Positions 33,891-43,418 of a DNA stretch of 64,000 nt are shown here, piece after piece. The notes below the pieces were generated by a model, which was not told the DNA's origin, did not search any database, and saw only the letters and a program-made list of their open reading frames with translations. The stretch's first letter is position 1. Each line of letters opens with the position of its first letter. The translations under genes and the position numbers were made by a program. Origin of the DNA: Giesbergeria anulus (lineage in GTDB: Bacteria; Pseudomonadota; Gammaproteobacteria; Burkholderiales; Burkholderiaceae_C); NCBI RefSeq assembly GCF_900111115.1, contig NZ_FOGD01000007.1, positions 1 through 64,000 of the forward strand. The letters run 5' to 3'.

Positions 33891-34475
33891 TCAAGAACGA
33901 CCGATCCAAAACTTCAGGGACTGAGCAGGAGCAGATTCGCAGGCGGTTTCCAGAGCAGCCAAATCGAGCGTGCCGTTGTTACTCTTGACGCTGGTGGAAC
34001 CCACAGAAATTTGGCGCATTTCGCGCTGTACGTTGGTCACGAGGTCAGAGCATTGATCGGCAGGAACATTGGGCCATTCGATTTCCAATGCGTCATTCGC
34101 GCCAGTGAGGGTGGCAGGCGCTACAGTGATGGAACCACCAAAGCTGTTGCTGGCCGTGGCCGCCGTGCCATCACGCAACGCAGAGGGAATCGACTGCGAA
34201 CGCACAGCCAAAGCAGTTGTTACGCTGCCATAGAGGTTGGCTTGCCCGTACTTTGCCCGTAGATTCGCAGCAGTACCAGAGATTTGCTGGGTGTTGTTGT
34301 TGATGGAAGTTTTGCGCAAGTTGTCACGGTACGAAAGCACTGCTGCAACAATAGCGACGGCCACAACCAAAAGCACGAGGCCCAGTTCCAAGCTCAAAAA
34401 GCCTTTGTAGCAGCTTTTGAGCACAGCGCGATTACCGCGCTTGCCAGTACGACGAGAAACGGAAAACAGTTTCAT
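33891..34475 (-). CDS. pilS: PilS-like major type IV prepilin
   Basis: A 194-aa protein with a basic leader ending YKG and the prepilin helix FLSLELGLVLLVVAVAIVAA, cleaved after Gly and carrying Glu at mature position 5. The C-terminal domain has two Cys that can form the D-loop disulfide (DQCSDL and ETACES). This matches the R64 PilS family of thin-pilus pilins. No prepilin peptidase is encoded in the window. The ATG lacks an adjacent Shine-Dalgarno, because an IS200/IS605-like remnant lies directly upstream. Confidence 0.8.
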   Translation of the reverse strand: MKLFSVSRRTGKRGNRAVLKSCYKGFLSLELGLVLLVVAVAIVAAVLSYRDNLRKTSINNNTQQISGTAANLRAKYGQANLYGSVTTALAVRSQSIPSALRDGTAATASNSFGGSITVAPATLTGANDALEIEWPNVPADQCSDLVTNVQREMRQISVGSTSVKSNNGTLDLAALETACESAPAQSLKFWIGRS

Positions 34476-34483
34476 CAGTTTTA

Positions 34484-34910
34484 GCGTGAAACCTCGGCAT
34501 TCATGCCGGGGAGGTAGAGCGCGGAACGCATAGCATTCCTTGCCTTGGGCCGTTACCTGCTCACGTCCATTTAATAGCCCGGTTAAAAAATAATCAGTGC
34601 AAGGCTTTTCACCTCCGCTGGGCCTTTCGGCTCTGCCTGTAAGGGCCTAGTGACGCACGCCTTGCGGCGTGTCTCCCTTCGGGAATGTGCATAACCGGCT
34701 CCAGCCTTTGCAAGCTGCGATCTAAACCTTCGGGCCTTTACCTTTGCCCAGCATGATCTAAACCTTGCAGAGCAGCAAACTGAGGAAGCATTTGCTGGTG
34801 CGTCTGAACGACCTATTACTCACGTAGCGGATTGGCTACCGCTTTCCCTGGTCAACCCGGCTTGGCGCTTTTCAGCTCCAAGCCCCATTCTTTAGGGTGG
34901 GGTGATTGAC
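34484..34910. mobile_element. Decayed IS200/IS605-type element without transposase
   Basis: About 430 bp of non-coding DNA bounded by subterminal hairpins of the kind seen at IS200/IS605 ends: CCTCGGCAT-tc-ATGCCGGGG (34492-34511) and CCCCA...TGGGG (~34883-34902). No tnpA or tnpB remains, so it is either a remnant or a palindrome-associated non-autonomous element. It separates pilS from the SD-like AAGGAG of the 32-bp tandem repeat. Confidence 0.5.
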
Positions 34911-34974
34911 TAAAAACTCCTTGGGTATATCAGACTGGTGATTAAAAACTCCTTGGGTATATCAGACTGGTGAT
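34911..34974. repeat. Perfect 32-bp tandem repeat
   Basis: Two identical adjacent units, 34911-34942 and 34943-34974. On the minus strand each contains CCCAAGGAGTTTTTA, an SD-like sequence that originally probably served pilS. Confidence 0.85.
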
Positions 34975-34977
34975 TTA

Positions 34978-36210
34978 TCAGGGCCTAGTGCCCTGTGGTG
35001 GTTGCGCCGATAGGTCAGGATTAACCTGATCGATGCGCAATTGCTTCTGCCGTTGCCGCTCAACTTCACGGCGTGTTACTGCCGATGGACTATTGGCTTC
35101 TTCGATAGATTTGATAATGGTGGCTTGTCCACCGTAGAAAAAAACAATCACGCCCAATGTGCTTGCAAGCAAGATTGAACTAAATCTGGTAGCACTGCGA
35201 CCCAATGCCTCTTGTGCTTCTGCTTGACCTTTGCTGCCAATATCGACAAGCACGTTAGAGAACTGACCGGAATCACGACGCACAGCACTGTGCAAGCGGC
35301 CAGCAATGAATTGAGAGAGCACACCTTGGCTGAATGCGCCAATATGATCTCCGGGGGTGGCTTGGAGATGACCCAGAATCATCACTAGATGCTTACGCAT
35401 CCAAGGTGTCGCATCTTCTAGCATGATAAATAATGCGTCTTGAAGCAACATTCCTGACTTGAGCAAGAAGGACAAATCAGACAAGAATCGGGTGCCCTGA
35501 ATATCACGGTACATTTGGAAGACCGGACGAAATGGAAAAACCAAATTCCAAATGATTCGATCCATGCCTGTAGCACCCTCAGCTTTGTAACGCCAATCAG
35601 CCGTCATATTGGGAAGCGCCCAGATCAGAATCCATGCGGTAAGAGCACTGATCCCGGCAAAAACGCCCAATCCAAAACGATCAAATGCTTCCGCAACAAC
35701 CCGGACAAATAGGTTGAAGCCCGTCCAAACTTCAGGTGGTGCAGTTTTGACAAATTCTGGTATGGCTACAGTTGCTAGGACGTAAGAGAAAACAAAGCCC
35801 ACAGGAATCAAAACCAGTGGTGACAGCAGCGATTTCATAATCAACTTGGTCATGGCCTTTTGTTCGTCCACGTTTTTTGCCAAGTTGAGCAATGCTTCCA
35901 CTTGATTTTGGCTTTTACGCAAGATGCTTAGGGCCATGTGGTCTTTTTTGGGCATAGTCCCAATGAGTACATCAGCCAATGAAACCCCGCCAGCATCGAG
36001 AAGCCCACGCATGTGCAAGAGTCCTTTAGCACGAACCTTGTTCATGGTCTGCTTAGACATAGCGATAGCCAACTCACCTTCGATAAAATCACGCAAAAGT
36101 TCCTTGCCCTCAATGGAGCGAGAAATATCGCGGTACATTTCAGCTCGCTGGCCCCAGAAGCCGTTAGCTCCTAAGTGAAGCCATCGCTCAATGTCTTTTA
36201 CAAAGCTCAC
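34978..36210 (-). CDS. pilR: PilR-like inner-membrane platform protein
   Basis: A 410-aa protein of the GspF/PilC type: two cytoplasmic domains alternating with hydrophobic helices (PLVLIPVGFVFSYVLATV; AGISALTAWILIWALP; ILLASTLGVIVFFYGG). It anchors the assembly ATPase in thin-pilus systems. The start is GTG, overlapping the PilQ stop as GTGA, so it is translationally coupled. Confidence 0.85.
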   Translation of the reverse strand: MSFVKDIERWLHLGANGFWGQRAEMYRDISRSIEGKELLRDFIEGELAIAMSKQTMNKVRAKGLLHMRGLLDAGGVSLADVLIGTMPKKDHMALSILRKSQNQVEALLNLAKNVDEQKAMTKLIMKSLLSPLVLIPVGFVFSYVLATVAIPEFVKTAPPEVWTGFNLFVRVVAEAFDRFGLGVFAGISALTAWILIWALPNMTADWRYKAEGATGMDRIIWNLVFPFRPVFQMYRDIQGTRFLSDLSFLLKSGMLLQDALFIMLEDATPWMRKHLVMILGHLQATPGDHIGAFSQGVLSQFIAGRLHSAVRRDSGQFSNVLVDIGSKGQAEAQEALGRSATRFSSILLASTLGVIVFFYGGQATIIKSIEEANSPSAVTRREVERQRQKQLRIDQVNPDLSAQPPQGTRP

Positions 36211-38039
36211 GTTAAAATCTCCAGAGTTTCCAATTGACCGAAACGCTCTACGTTGCGCGGATCAATCAATCCGACATGGGCCTTATAAAGTGCGTGTTCA
36301 ATCACAAGTTTTCCACTCATATTTTCAGAGGTTGGCTGGCGGTCAGAGTATTTGTGCCTCCAGCGACGCATGGCTTCTCGGTCTTTTCCTTCTGCACTGC
36401 AATTGAGCCAGTCGTCGTCGGGCATCAAAACCTCAGCACAAATGGTCAATCCTTTTGTGCCCCGCTTTCTGCAATGATCGCAGCCATTTGGATTCCGCCA
36501 GCGCAGAATGTTTGGCTCTAAATTGAATCTTTTGCTCATTACATCGGTCAAGTAGCTGATGTAACGCACTTCGCGCAGTGAGTTGGCGTCCCCAATGCGT
36601 TTCAAATCGGCAACCAGTTCATGTTGCGTCAGGCTGCAATGCGAGCACAGCAACGGCACCAAGGCTTGATAATCGAGTAGGCCAATCATTCCACCCCCAG
36701 CCAACTCCTCTCTGGTCAACCCTACCTTGGGGTCGGTGAGACGGTTAATTGCACCAGCAATAGAATCGACGTGCAGGGTAAACATGGACAAGTGACCAGA
36801 TTTAGCAATGTTGGCCATTGCACGGGCACTGAGCACATCGCGCACTTCGCCCACATCAACCAAGTCTGGGTCATTACGAAGCAGCGCCTCTACCACTTCG
36901 CTGTACGGGTCTTTCTTTCCCGCTTCATTGAGCGTCATCAGATTGCGCTGCACATAAATTTGGTGCATCTGGGCAATCGGGTACTCAATCGGATCGGCCA
37001 CCTGATAGAAGGCTGCGCTGCCGTATTTCGGGTGGGTTTCAACAAATGTTTTTGCCGCTGTTGTTTTGCCCGATCCCGTGACACCCATCTGACCAATGGC
37101 ACCAGCATCAAGGCGCTGGGCACGCTCAAATAGCTCAACATGACTGGGTGCAAACCCCATTTCTGCGAACGACATAACCCTGCCGTTGATATTGGAAGGC
37201 AACAAACGCACCACCGCTTTTGGCCCATACAGCCCGCGCAGAGAGGCAAAACGCAGGCGGATGTTGGCAATACCTAGCGCAGAATCGATCATGGATGACA
37301 GCGTGCTCGTCTCGCTGAAGGTGCCCATGTTGTTGCTGTGTCGGTCGGACAGCACCTCATAAGCACTTTTCATCGCATCAAGCGCATCGCGGGCCGTGAA
37401 CAATCCCCGATCAGAGCCTGTAATAGGTTCGAGTTCACCATCCACGCGCATCAGCACCTCGGCTTGACCACCATCGAGAATTCGGATGTGAACGTCAGTC
37501 GCCTTTTCTTCTTTCGCCCCGCGAATCCACTCCTGAAACAAGACAACGCCACCAGATTTAGAGCCAATAGACGATGACTTTGCTTCTGAATTCTGCTCGG
37601 CATTAAGGCGAACGGAGCGAATCACGCTAGAGTCCGCGAACAACGGCTGACCACCAGTAGAGAAACTAGCCTCGCTTAGTGCGGACTGAATCGTGGTCAC
37701 ATAAGGCATCACCTGCTCAGAAAATGCAGGGTCATAGACGATACGCGCACGAGTAGCTTCCAACTTGATAGCAATAATTTGGTCTTGCAGTTCTGTTGGA
37801 ATGCGCAAACCGATATTCGTTGAGTTCGGATGCGTCAAGACGCTACGGTGCGGTGGAAAATCAGCAATTTGCTGCACCACATTGACAGAAATATCGTTAT
37901 CACCATCGACTGTAGCTACAGCCTCAGACGGGAATGCCGCATCAACGCGAAACCTGCTTGTTTCACTTCTTGGTTTAGCCAAATTTGTTTTGGATTTGGC
38001 TGGCTTTTCTTTTTTCTTAAATATATTTAGTAAGCCCAT
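36207..38039 (-). CDS. pilQ: PilQ-like thin-pilus assembly ATPase
   Basis: A 610-aa GspE-family ATPase: Walker A GVTGSGKTT, Asp box DVGEVRD and His box LHVDS, followed by a tetracysteine zinc-binding region (LCSHC...CDHCRKRG). The role is energising pilin polymerisation at the inner membrane. In R64 nomenclature PilQ is the ATPase, unlike Pseudomonas PilQ. Confidence 0.9.
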   Translation of the reverse strand: MGLLNIFKKKEKPAKSKTNLAKPRSETSRFRVDAAFPSEAVATVDGDNDISVNVVQQIADFPPHRSVLTHPNSTNIGLRIPTELQDQIIAIKLEATRARIVYDPAFSEQVMPYVTTIQSALSEASFSTGGQPLFADSSVIRSVRLNAEQNSEAKSSSIGSKSGGVVLFQEWIRGAKEEKATDVHIRILDGGQAEVLMRVDGELEPITGSDRGLFTARDALDAMKSAYEVLSDRHSNNMGTFSETSTLSSMIDSALGIANIRLRFASLRGLYGPKAVVRLLPSNINGRVMSFAEMGFAPSHVELFERAQRLDAGAIGQMGVTGSGKTTAAKTFVETHPKYGSAAFYQVADPIEYPIAQMHQIYVQRNLMTLNEAGKKDPYSEVVEALLRNDPDLVDVGEVRDVLSARAMANIAKSGHLSMFTLHVDSIAGAINRLTDPKVGLTREELAGGGMIGLLDYQALVPLLCSHCSLTQHELVADLKRIGDANSLREVRYISYLTDVMSKRFNLEPNILRWRNPNGCDHCRKRGTKGLTICAEVLMPDDDWLNCSAEGKDREAMRRWRHKYSDRQPTSENMSGKLVIEHALYKAHVGLIDPRNVERFGQLETLEILT

Positions 38040-38048
38040 AAGATCACC

Positions 38049-38648
38049 TCAGCGTGTCCATTCAACTGACTCACCCGCCAGCAGATGGAAATTTGGCAGT
38101 ACCGCTGGCTTGCAGGTTTTTTTCTTAGAGGACTTGCATTTTTTTACAGGCAATTTTTCTGCATAGGCCACCAAATTTCCTTCGACATTTTTTTTAATAG
38201 ACACGACTAAGCGGTCACTTTTCAAGATGCTTCCATCATTTACCGTAGCGACTACCCCATCAAAAACCACATCAGCAGAAGGCGCACGCTTCACTCCGTA
38301 CACGGCCCGCACTTGTAAGTTGTGTGGCGGCGGTGGCAACGGCTTGGGCTTGGCAGCATTACTCAAGACCGCTTTGGGCTGCTCTTGAGTGGTAAAGCCA
38401 TTTTGGGCAAGAAAGTCTTCAGCCATTTTCTTTCGATGGATTTCAGACATATCTCCGACCGTCAGTGGCTTGCTTGCGTCCCAATACTGGAGCTTTTTTT
38501 CTTCTTTTAGTGATACAGGGGCACCTTGAACCACTTGAGCACTTTGGCCTTGATTCATCAGGTTAGTTTGAGCTTGTGCCAAAAAAGAAATGGAAGCTGA
38601 TGCAGCAATCGTAAGAGGCAGCAAAAAGCGCTTCAGATCATTTTTCAT
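38049..38648 (-). CDS. pilP: PilP-like thin-pilus biogenesis protein
   Basis: A 199-aa periplasmic protein with signal peptide (ASISFLAQAQ), a KLQYWDASKPLTVGDM segment and a C-terminal strand-rich domain (LQVRAVYGVKR) ending with two CK motifs. Position between pilO and pilQ and the conserved RAVYG block fit R64 PilP. It overlaps the end of pilO. Confidence 0.75.
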   Translation of the reverse strand: MKNDLKRFLLPLTIAASASISFLAQAQTNLMNQGQSAQVVQGAPVSLKEEKKLQYWDASKPLTVGDMSEIHRKKMAEDFLAQNGFTTQEQPKAVLSNAAKPKPLPPPPHNLQVRAVYGVKRAPSADVVFDGVVATVNDGSILKSDRLVVSIKKNVEGNLVAYAEKLPVKKCKSSKKKTCKPAVLPNFHLLAGESVEWTR

Positions 38649-39930
38649 AAATAAACCCTTTAATCACAATAGTCATTCCTTGAGCGGCAGAAAGCGAAAA
38701 GGTTTCTGGCACAAAGTTTTTTGGAAAAGAATTGATTGCTTCCGAAACGTGCGGCAACTTGTAACTCAAATCTACGCGAGTGCGTTTAACCACAACGTCA
38801 GGCTTGACGCCATCCATTGGCATCACGGGCCATGTCATGCTTTCGCCAATTTGACCCGTGGCCCCGGCATTTTCCAGAACATTCAAGGGGGGTTTCAATA
38901 CCATGTGCAACGGTGTGCCGGATGGAGTCAGCATTTCATTGGTTAGGCGCATGGGTTCCCCTTTATTGGGGGTGTGCAGCACTGCTGTCTTGTCCGATTT
39001 TGAATCTTCTGGCTGATAGCTACTTTCTGGCCGCATTTGCACTAACTCGGTAATCAATCCCCCTTGACGCTCCCAAGTTTCGGTGCAGGCAACGGCGTTG
39101 CATTCCATCGTCTTGAGTGCCCAGCCTTTATAAAAATAGGGCATCGACTTGATGTTCTGTGTAAAAGATACCAGCGATGGAATTGACCACCCAACCTGCT
39201 CCATTGCCTGACTCAGAGCCTTCAAATAAATTGGCGTTCTATCCAACTCAGCTTGCCGTCGCGCTTCGGCTTCAGCCTTATTTGGAATAACCACAAGAAC
39301 ATGGTATGCGCCATAGAGACTGACGCTCAGAAAACCAAGGCCAATTAGCAAAAGGCGAGCAGGGTTTCGCGGTATTTTGTTACAGATATTGGATTTATCT
39401 GCGTAATCAATTAGCTCATCCCATTCAATAGTCGTGGAGTTTTCGTACTCATCCGTGTCGCAAAAGACACGAAACTGAATTTGGCGTGCCCGATATTCAT
39501 GGACGATTTCAACCGCCCTAGTCCGGTTTTCAATACCGTCATGCACAACCCGGCCTGCATCAATGACGATCACTGCGCGAGTTTCACCTTGGTGGTCATT
39601 GGGTGGTGTCGCAACCAGAATCGCATAGAGCAGCGAACGATCCACGTCTGAAGACTGCTGCATCGCATTGATAAAAACCAACGCCAGCGAGTGAATCTTG
39701 TGTTTTTTGCTGCTATTCTGAATGTCACTGGCACTGATGCCTTCAGTGTAAAGACCGAGATAACTCGTGTCGTCGCATTGGTCAATCGCAAACCGAGAGG
39801 CATCGACGGTTTGCGACGCTTTGCGGATGGCCGCATTGACCTTGCTGGTTTTTCCGGTTTCCGCCAGCACAGACCAGCGCAAGCCACAGGCCAGCGCCGT
39901 ATTTTTCCCATGAAAAACAATGGTGCTCAT
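38638..39930 (-). CDS. pilO: PilO-like thin-pilus biogenesis protein
   Basis: A 430-aa bitopic protein: an N-terminal cytoplasmic domain (~200 residues) like the PilO2 family, a membrane helix near residue 195 (ARLLLIGLGFLSVSLYGAYHV) and a periplasmic domain with the Cys pair MECNAVAC. In R64 PilO joins the secretin PilN with inner-membrane partners. Confidence 0.8.
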   Translation of the reverse strand: MSTIVFHGKNTALACGLRWSVLAETGKTSKVNAAIRKASQTVDASRFAIDQCDDTSYLGLYTEGISASDIQNSSKKHKIHSLALVFINAMQQSSDVDRSLLYAILVATPPNDHQGETRAVIVIDAGRVVHDGIENRTRAVEIVHEYRARQIQFRVFCDTDEYENSTTIEWDELIDYADKSNICNKIPRNPARLLLIGLGFLSVSLYGAYHVLVVIPNKAEAEARRQAELDRTPIYLKALSQAMEQVGWSIPSLVSFTQNIKSMPYFYKGWALKTMECNAVACTETWERQGGLITELVQMRPESSYQPEDSKSDKTAVLHTPNKGEPMRLTNEMLTPSGTPLHMVLKPPLNVLENAGATGQIGESMTWPVMPMDGVKPDVVVKRTRVDLSYKLPHVSEAINSFPKNFVPETFSLSAAQGMTIVIKGFIYEK

Positions 39931-39941
39931 TTGGCTGTCCC

Positions 39942-41675
39942 TTACAAGGGGGTTGCCCGAACGAGAATGAGGAAATGCTCACGCTGGAGATCAAGCTTGC
40001 GCGAGCCGCCCATTGCGATGGGCACGTCCTGACCGAGGCGGGCGTCATCACGCTTGGCAATGGTGCGTGACAGGCCCGTGATGACAGCGGTTTGACCTGG
40101 CATCAAGGAGATGGTGGACGAAGCATTCAGAGCTTCAATGCGAGGTGTCTGCACCTTCTGCAAAGTTTGGCCACTACCCGTAGTGACATCAAACATACCC
40201 AGCAAGTCAGACAGGGTGATCGAATACTTGATGACAACACTGTTGTCCTGCTGGACGTAAGGCACCACAGCGAACTGATCGCCAGTGGTGATCGAATCGG
40301 TCTTCAAACCGGGGGCACCAGCCGCGCCAGAGGCTCCAGCCGCACCGGGGGTTGTTTCCTTCAAGTAGCCATCAGTGGACAGATGGGACTTGGTATCCCA
40401 CATGCCATTGAGCGTGGTGATGGAGACAGGCCGATGTTGAGAGGTTTCGCCGTACTGACTGAGCAAGGCCAACATCGCCGAGGTCGTGGTCGTGCCGCCA
40501 CCCCAAATCATGTTGCCGCCAAGCACCCCAGTCGAAGCGCCAGTCAGCAAGCCCGGAGAACTGAAATTGATACCATACTTGGCGTTCAGCGATTGGAAAA
40601 CGCTAGTCCAATTGACACCCTTTTCATCCGACTCCTTCGTCTTGACCGAGTAGAGATCGAAGGTGACATTCACCATCGTGCGCAGCATCTTGTTTTCTTT
40701 GCGCAGGAATTCGCGCACGGACGATTGGGCCTCTTTCGATGACACCACGATCATTCGGCCCGAACCGTCCGCCCAAGTGGCGCTGCTACCGGGAACCTTG
40801 GAGATGAGTTCCTGCACCGTCTTGAGCAGGCTTTGGCGCATGTCCATGCTGCCTTGCTGAGACACCGTGGTGGAGTTTTGGCTAGTCATGCCAGCATCAC
40901 TACCACCCCCCTTACCGCTGCCACCGCCACCTGCGGACATACTGAAGTTCTGCACACCGGGGAATGTCGCAACTTCATAGGTTTCCGTGACCAGACGCAT
41001 AATGACCACCGCACCATCCTTGTATTCCCAAGACAGCGATAAAGTGTTGGTCAGGTGATCCAAGAAATCACGCAGGCGGCCATTCCACTTCATATTCACT
41101 GCATCGACATTGATTTCAGTCTCTGCGGATACCGCACTTGCAGGAATAGCCGCTGACAAGGGAGGAAGCATCGGAGGCTTGCTATCAAGCACCTTGGGCA
41201 AAGCCGCCCCCGTTTGCAAAATAGGGGATGGAATTGAGGAAGCGCGCGCAACAGGCGAACCAGCCCCTTCTTCTTTCTTGTCCATGCGCAGGCGCACCGG
41301 GATATTGGTCAGTTTCGTCAACCGCGCAACAACAACTGGCAAGGAAACTTTGCTGGTTCCAAAATCGAGCACGAAGTTTTCGTGGAAGATGGCTGGCAGC
41401 TTGTCTTCCGTGCGGGCCACTGTTTGGATGCCGCCAATCCACGGCGATGAGGCATGGCGAACCAGTTGGGTACGCTGAAGCTCACCCGCACGGGCTGCAA
41501 CATGACCCGTAGCACCATAGCTATTTGCATGAGAACCAAGTGGCGCAGAAGCCGCTCCATCAGGAACGCCTTGAGCGTAAGTAATGCGCTGATCTAAGTT
41601 GCTTGCGCAACCAGAAGACGCCAGCACAACGACAGCGCAACTCATCGCAGACAGTTTCAAACGGTGTGAATTCAT
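39942..41675 (-). CDS. pilN: PilN-like secretin lipoprotein
   Basis: A 577-aa protein with lipobox (VVLASSGC), N-domains and a C-terminal secretin domain (VQTPRIEALNASSTISL, PGQTAVITGLSR). A Gly-rich insertion lies near residue 265. It forms the outer-membrane ring through which the thin pilus passes. AAGGAG precedes the selected ATG; a 51-codon longer frame has no signal sequence. Confidence 0.9.
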   Translation of the reverse strand: MNSHRLKLSAMSCAVVVLASSGCASNLDQRITYAQGVPDGAASAPLGSHANSYGATGHVAARAGELQRTQLVRHASSPWIGGIQTVARTEDKLPAIFHENFVLDFGTSKVSLPVVVARLTKLTNIPVRLRMDKKEEGAGSPVARASSIPSPILQTGAALPKVLDSKPPMLPPLSAAIPASAVSAETEINVDAVNMKWNGRLRDFLDHLTNTLSLSWEYKDGAVVIMRLVTETYEVATFPGVQNFSMSAGGGGSGKGGGSDAGMTSQNSTTVSQQGSMDMRQSLLKTVQELISKVPGSSATWADGSGRMIVVSSKEAQSSVREFLRKENKMLRTMVNVTFDLYSVKTKESDEKGVNWTSVFQSLNAKYGINFSSPGLLTGASTGVLGGNMIWGGGTTTTSAMLALLSQYGETSQHRPVSITTLNGMWDTKSHLSTDGYLKETTPGAAGASGAAGAPGLKTDSITTGDQFAVVPYVQQDNSVVIKYSITLSDLLGMFDVTTGSGQTLQKVQTPRIEALNASSTISLMPGQTAVITGLSRTIAKRDDARLGQDVPIAMGGSRKLDLQREHFLILVRATPL

Positions 41676-41679
41676 TTTT

Positions 41680-42438
41680 TTACTCCTTGGTGGACTGATC
41701 ACCCAAGCGGGTAATGCGAATGACTGGTGGTGTGTTGGAATAGAAAACCGCTTCAAGCGGGTAATCGCTATCACGAATAGCAGGGGAGTTGAGTACCCGG
41801 TTAATAGCGTCAGGCAAGGTGCCCACAAATTGATCCGTAGCAGAAATCAAAACGTGGCGGTCAGCATCCCAAATCAGGCGGTATCCAGCATCTTTGGCCC
41901 AGCGTTCCAGCGTAGTTTCCAAGCGAATATCGGAGGTAAGAACCGCCCATTGCTGACTGGGTGGAGCACCTGGAACATAGCCATAGCCATAGCCATAGCC
42001 ATAACTAGCTTGTTGGTACTGAGGCGGCTGGTACTGAGTTTGACCATAACTGCCAACAGGATCGCTACCTACCTGCAAAGGTGCTGGAGAGGAAATAGCC
42101 CCACCTGTGCCTGAGTGCAAATAGAATTTGCGAGTGTTCCAGTCAAGGCGAGCAGACAATTTCTCTTGTGCCAACCAACGATCTAAAGCGCCAAGCCAAG
42201 GTTCACCGGGCTGAATACGCACTGCGCTGGCACGGCGCACGTCAAGCCCCTTCTGCGCAAAGCCATTCCACGCTTGCGGGAAAATGGTTCGTGCGGCAGT
42301 CAGCAGATCAGTCCTCATTTCCACGGGTGACGATGCAAATTCGCCACCAGCGACAGGGCCAACATGCTCAATGCGCTGTGCATGGGCCTGAGCAACAGAA
42401 AGAAAAAGGACGGCAGCGCCGACCAGTGGTTTCAGCAT
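41680..42438 (-). CDS. pilL: PilL/TcpQ-domain protein
   Basis: A 252-aa secreted protein with signal peptide (LFLSVAQAHA), a first domain (residues ~40-110), a Gln/Tyr/Pro linker including a GYGYGYGY stretch encoded by tandem GCCATA hexamers, and a C-terminal TcpQ/PilL domain (ETTLERWAKDAGYRLIWD). TcpQ-type proteins stabilise the secretin. The hexamer run is a site where repeat number could vary. Confidence 0.75.
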   Translation of the reverse strand: MLKPLVGAAVLFLSVAQAHAQRIEHVGPVAGGEFASSPVEMRTDLLTAARTIFPQAWNGFAQKGLDVRRASAVRIQPGEPWLGALDRWLAQEKLSARLDWNTRKFYLHSGTGGAISSPAPLQVGSDPVGSYGQTQYQPPQYQQASYGYGYGYGYVPGAPPSQQWAVLTSDIRLETTLERWAKDAGYRLIWDADRHVLISATDQFVGTLPDAINRVLNSPAIRDSDYPLEAVFYSNTPPVIRITRLGDQSTKE

Positions 42439-43151
42439 ATTCTTTTCTCCGGGGTTTCAAGGTTTTTTTTCTGCAATTCGCCCATCTTCTGTAATACGTC
42501 AGCAAGATAAGGTTGATTACGTGATGGGGTTTTCGAGTGATAACGGGCAATTGCATCCCGCCACGAACCCGTAGCATTGAATTGCTCAACAAGTATCTGT
42601 TCAGCAATCCGAATGTTAGTGACCGGATCAAATGCAGCATCTATATTGGCAAAACGATGACCATGCCACCGCCAATTCACCTGCATGACCGAGGTATCGA
42701 AGTTTGTATAGCCTGCTTTAATGAGCTGCTTCGCAGCCTCAATAGCGTGTTCACGGCTTTCAAGGTAGTAGCTTTTTCCAGCCCAGTTGATTGACCAAGG
42801 CCAGAATCTTTCTTTTCGTCCTGTCTCTTTAAGCGCAATCGCAGTGAGTATTTCTGGTGCGACTTGAGTACCTGCCACTTGCATGAGTGTTGGCAGTGGG
42901 GCGGCAAACCAAATGCCACGGCCCTCCGCCATTGCATCAATCGTGTATTTATCAATCGTTCCGCGACTCCAAACAGCCTGCCCAGAGCGCAACAGCGTAG
43001 CTACTGATTCAGAAGTGGACTTTTGTGTGGAGAACTCTTGCTGGATGAGACTACCGTTTTCACACGAATAGACCGTCAAAGATTCAGCACTACACAGCCC
43101 TGAAAATAGGAAAAACGTGATGGTAGAGAGTGTTCGGATGCCTGAGTGCAT
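42432..43151 (-). CDS. pilT: Lytic transglycosylase (PilT/VirB1-type)
   Basis: A 239-aa protein with signal peptide (FFLFSGLCSAES) and SLT-type domain: EILTAIALKETGRKE (catalytic Glu), SVMQVNWRWHGHRF and ARYHSKTP. It opens peptidoglycan for the pilus or the secretion channel. Here it is the first gene of the cluster and overlaps pilL by seven bases. In R64 the equivalent gene lies after pilS. Confidence 0.8.
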   Translation of the reverse strand: MHSGIRTLSTITFFLFSGLCSAESLTVYSCENGSLIQQEFSTQKSTSESVATLLRSGQAVWSRGTIDKYTIDAMAEGRGIWFAAPLPTLMQVAGTQVAPEILTAIALKETGRKERFWPWSINWAGKSYYLESREHAIEAAKQLIKAGYTNFDTSVMQVNWRWHGHRFANIDAAFDPVTNIRIAEQILVEQFNATGSWRDAIARYHSKTPSRNQPYLADVLQKMGELQKKNLETPEKRIC

Positions 43152-43257
43152 GGTCACATTAAAAAATAACCCACGCACTTTTTTTTATCGAATGAACTGG
43201 GTTATTTGCAATCTTTCACGCCAGAACTTCAAGACGGCATCTTCGGGCGAAAAAAAG

Positions 43258-43277
43258 ACCGGCCAAATTTGGCCGGT
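43258..43277 (-). repeat. Plasmid palindrome copy 10, with T tract
   Basis: Exact copy; the minus-strand reading continues TCTTTTTTT, so it can terminate transcription coming from the VirB6 side before the pil cluster. Confidence 0.9.
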
Positions 43278-43377
43278 CGTAGAACTTCGAGCAATCGGGT
43301 GACAGGGGGTGGGGGGGCGGCCCTTGCGGTATCGAGCCGCCTTTTTGCCTTTGGTATGGGCGACTCGCTTTTTCCTG

Positions 43378-43397
43378 ACCGGCCAAATTTGGCCGGT
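43378..43397. repeat. Plasmid palindrome copy 11
   Basis: Exact copy, 22 bp beyond the stop of the Gln/Pro-rich secreted protein gene. Confidence 0.9.
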
Positions 43398-43418
43398 CGT
43401 AGCTGAACAGGGATCAGG

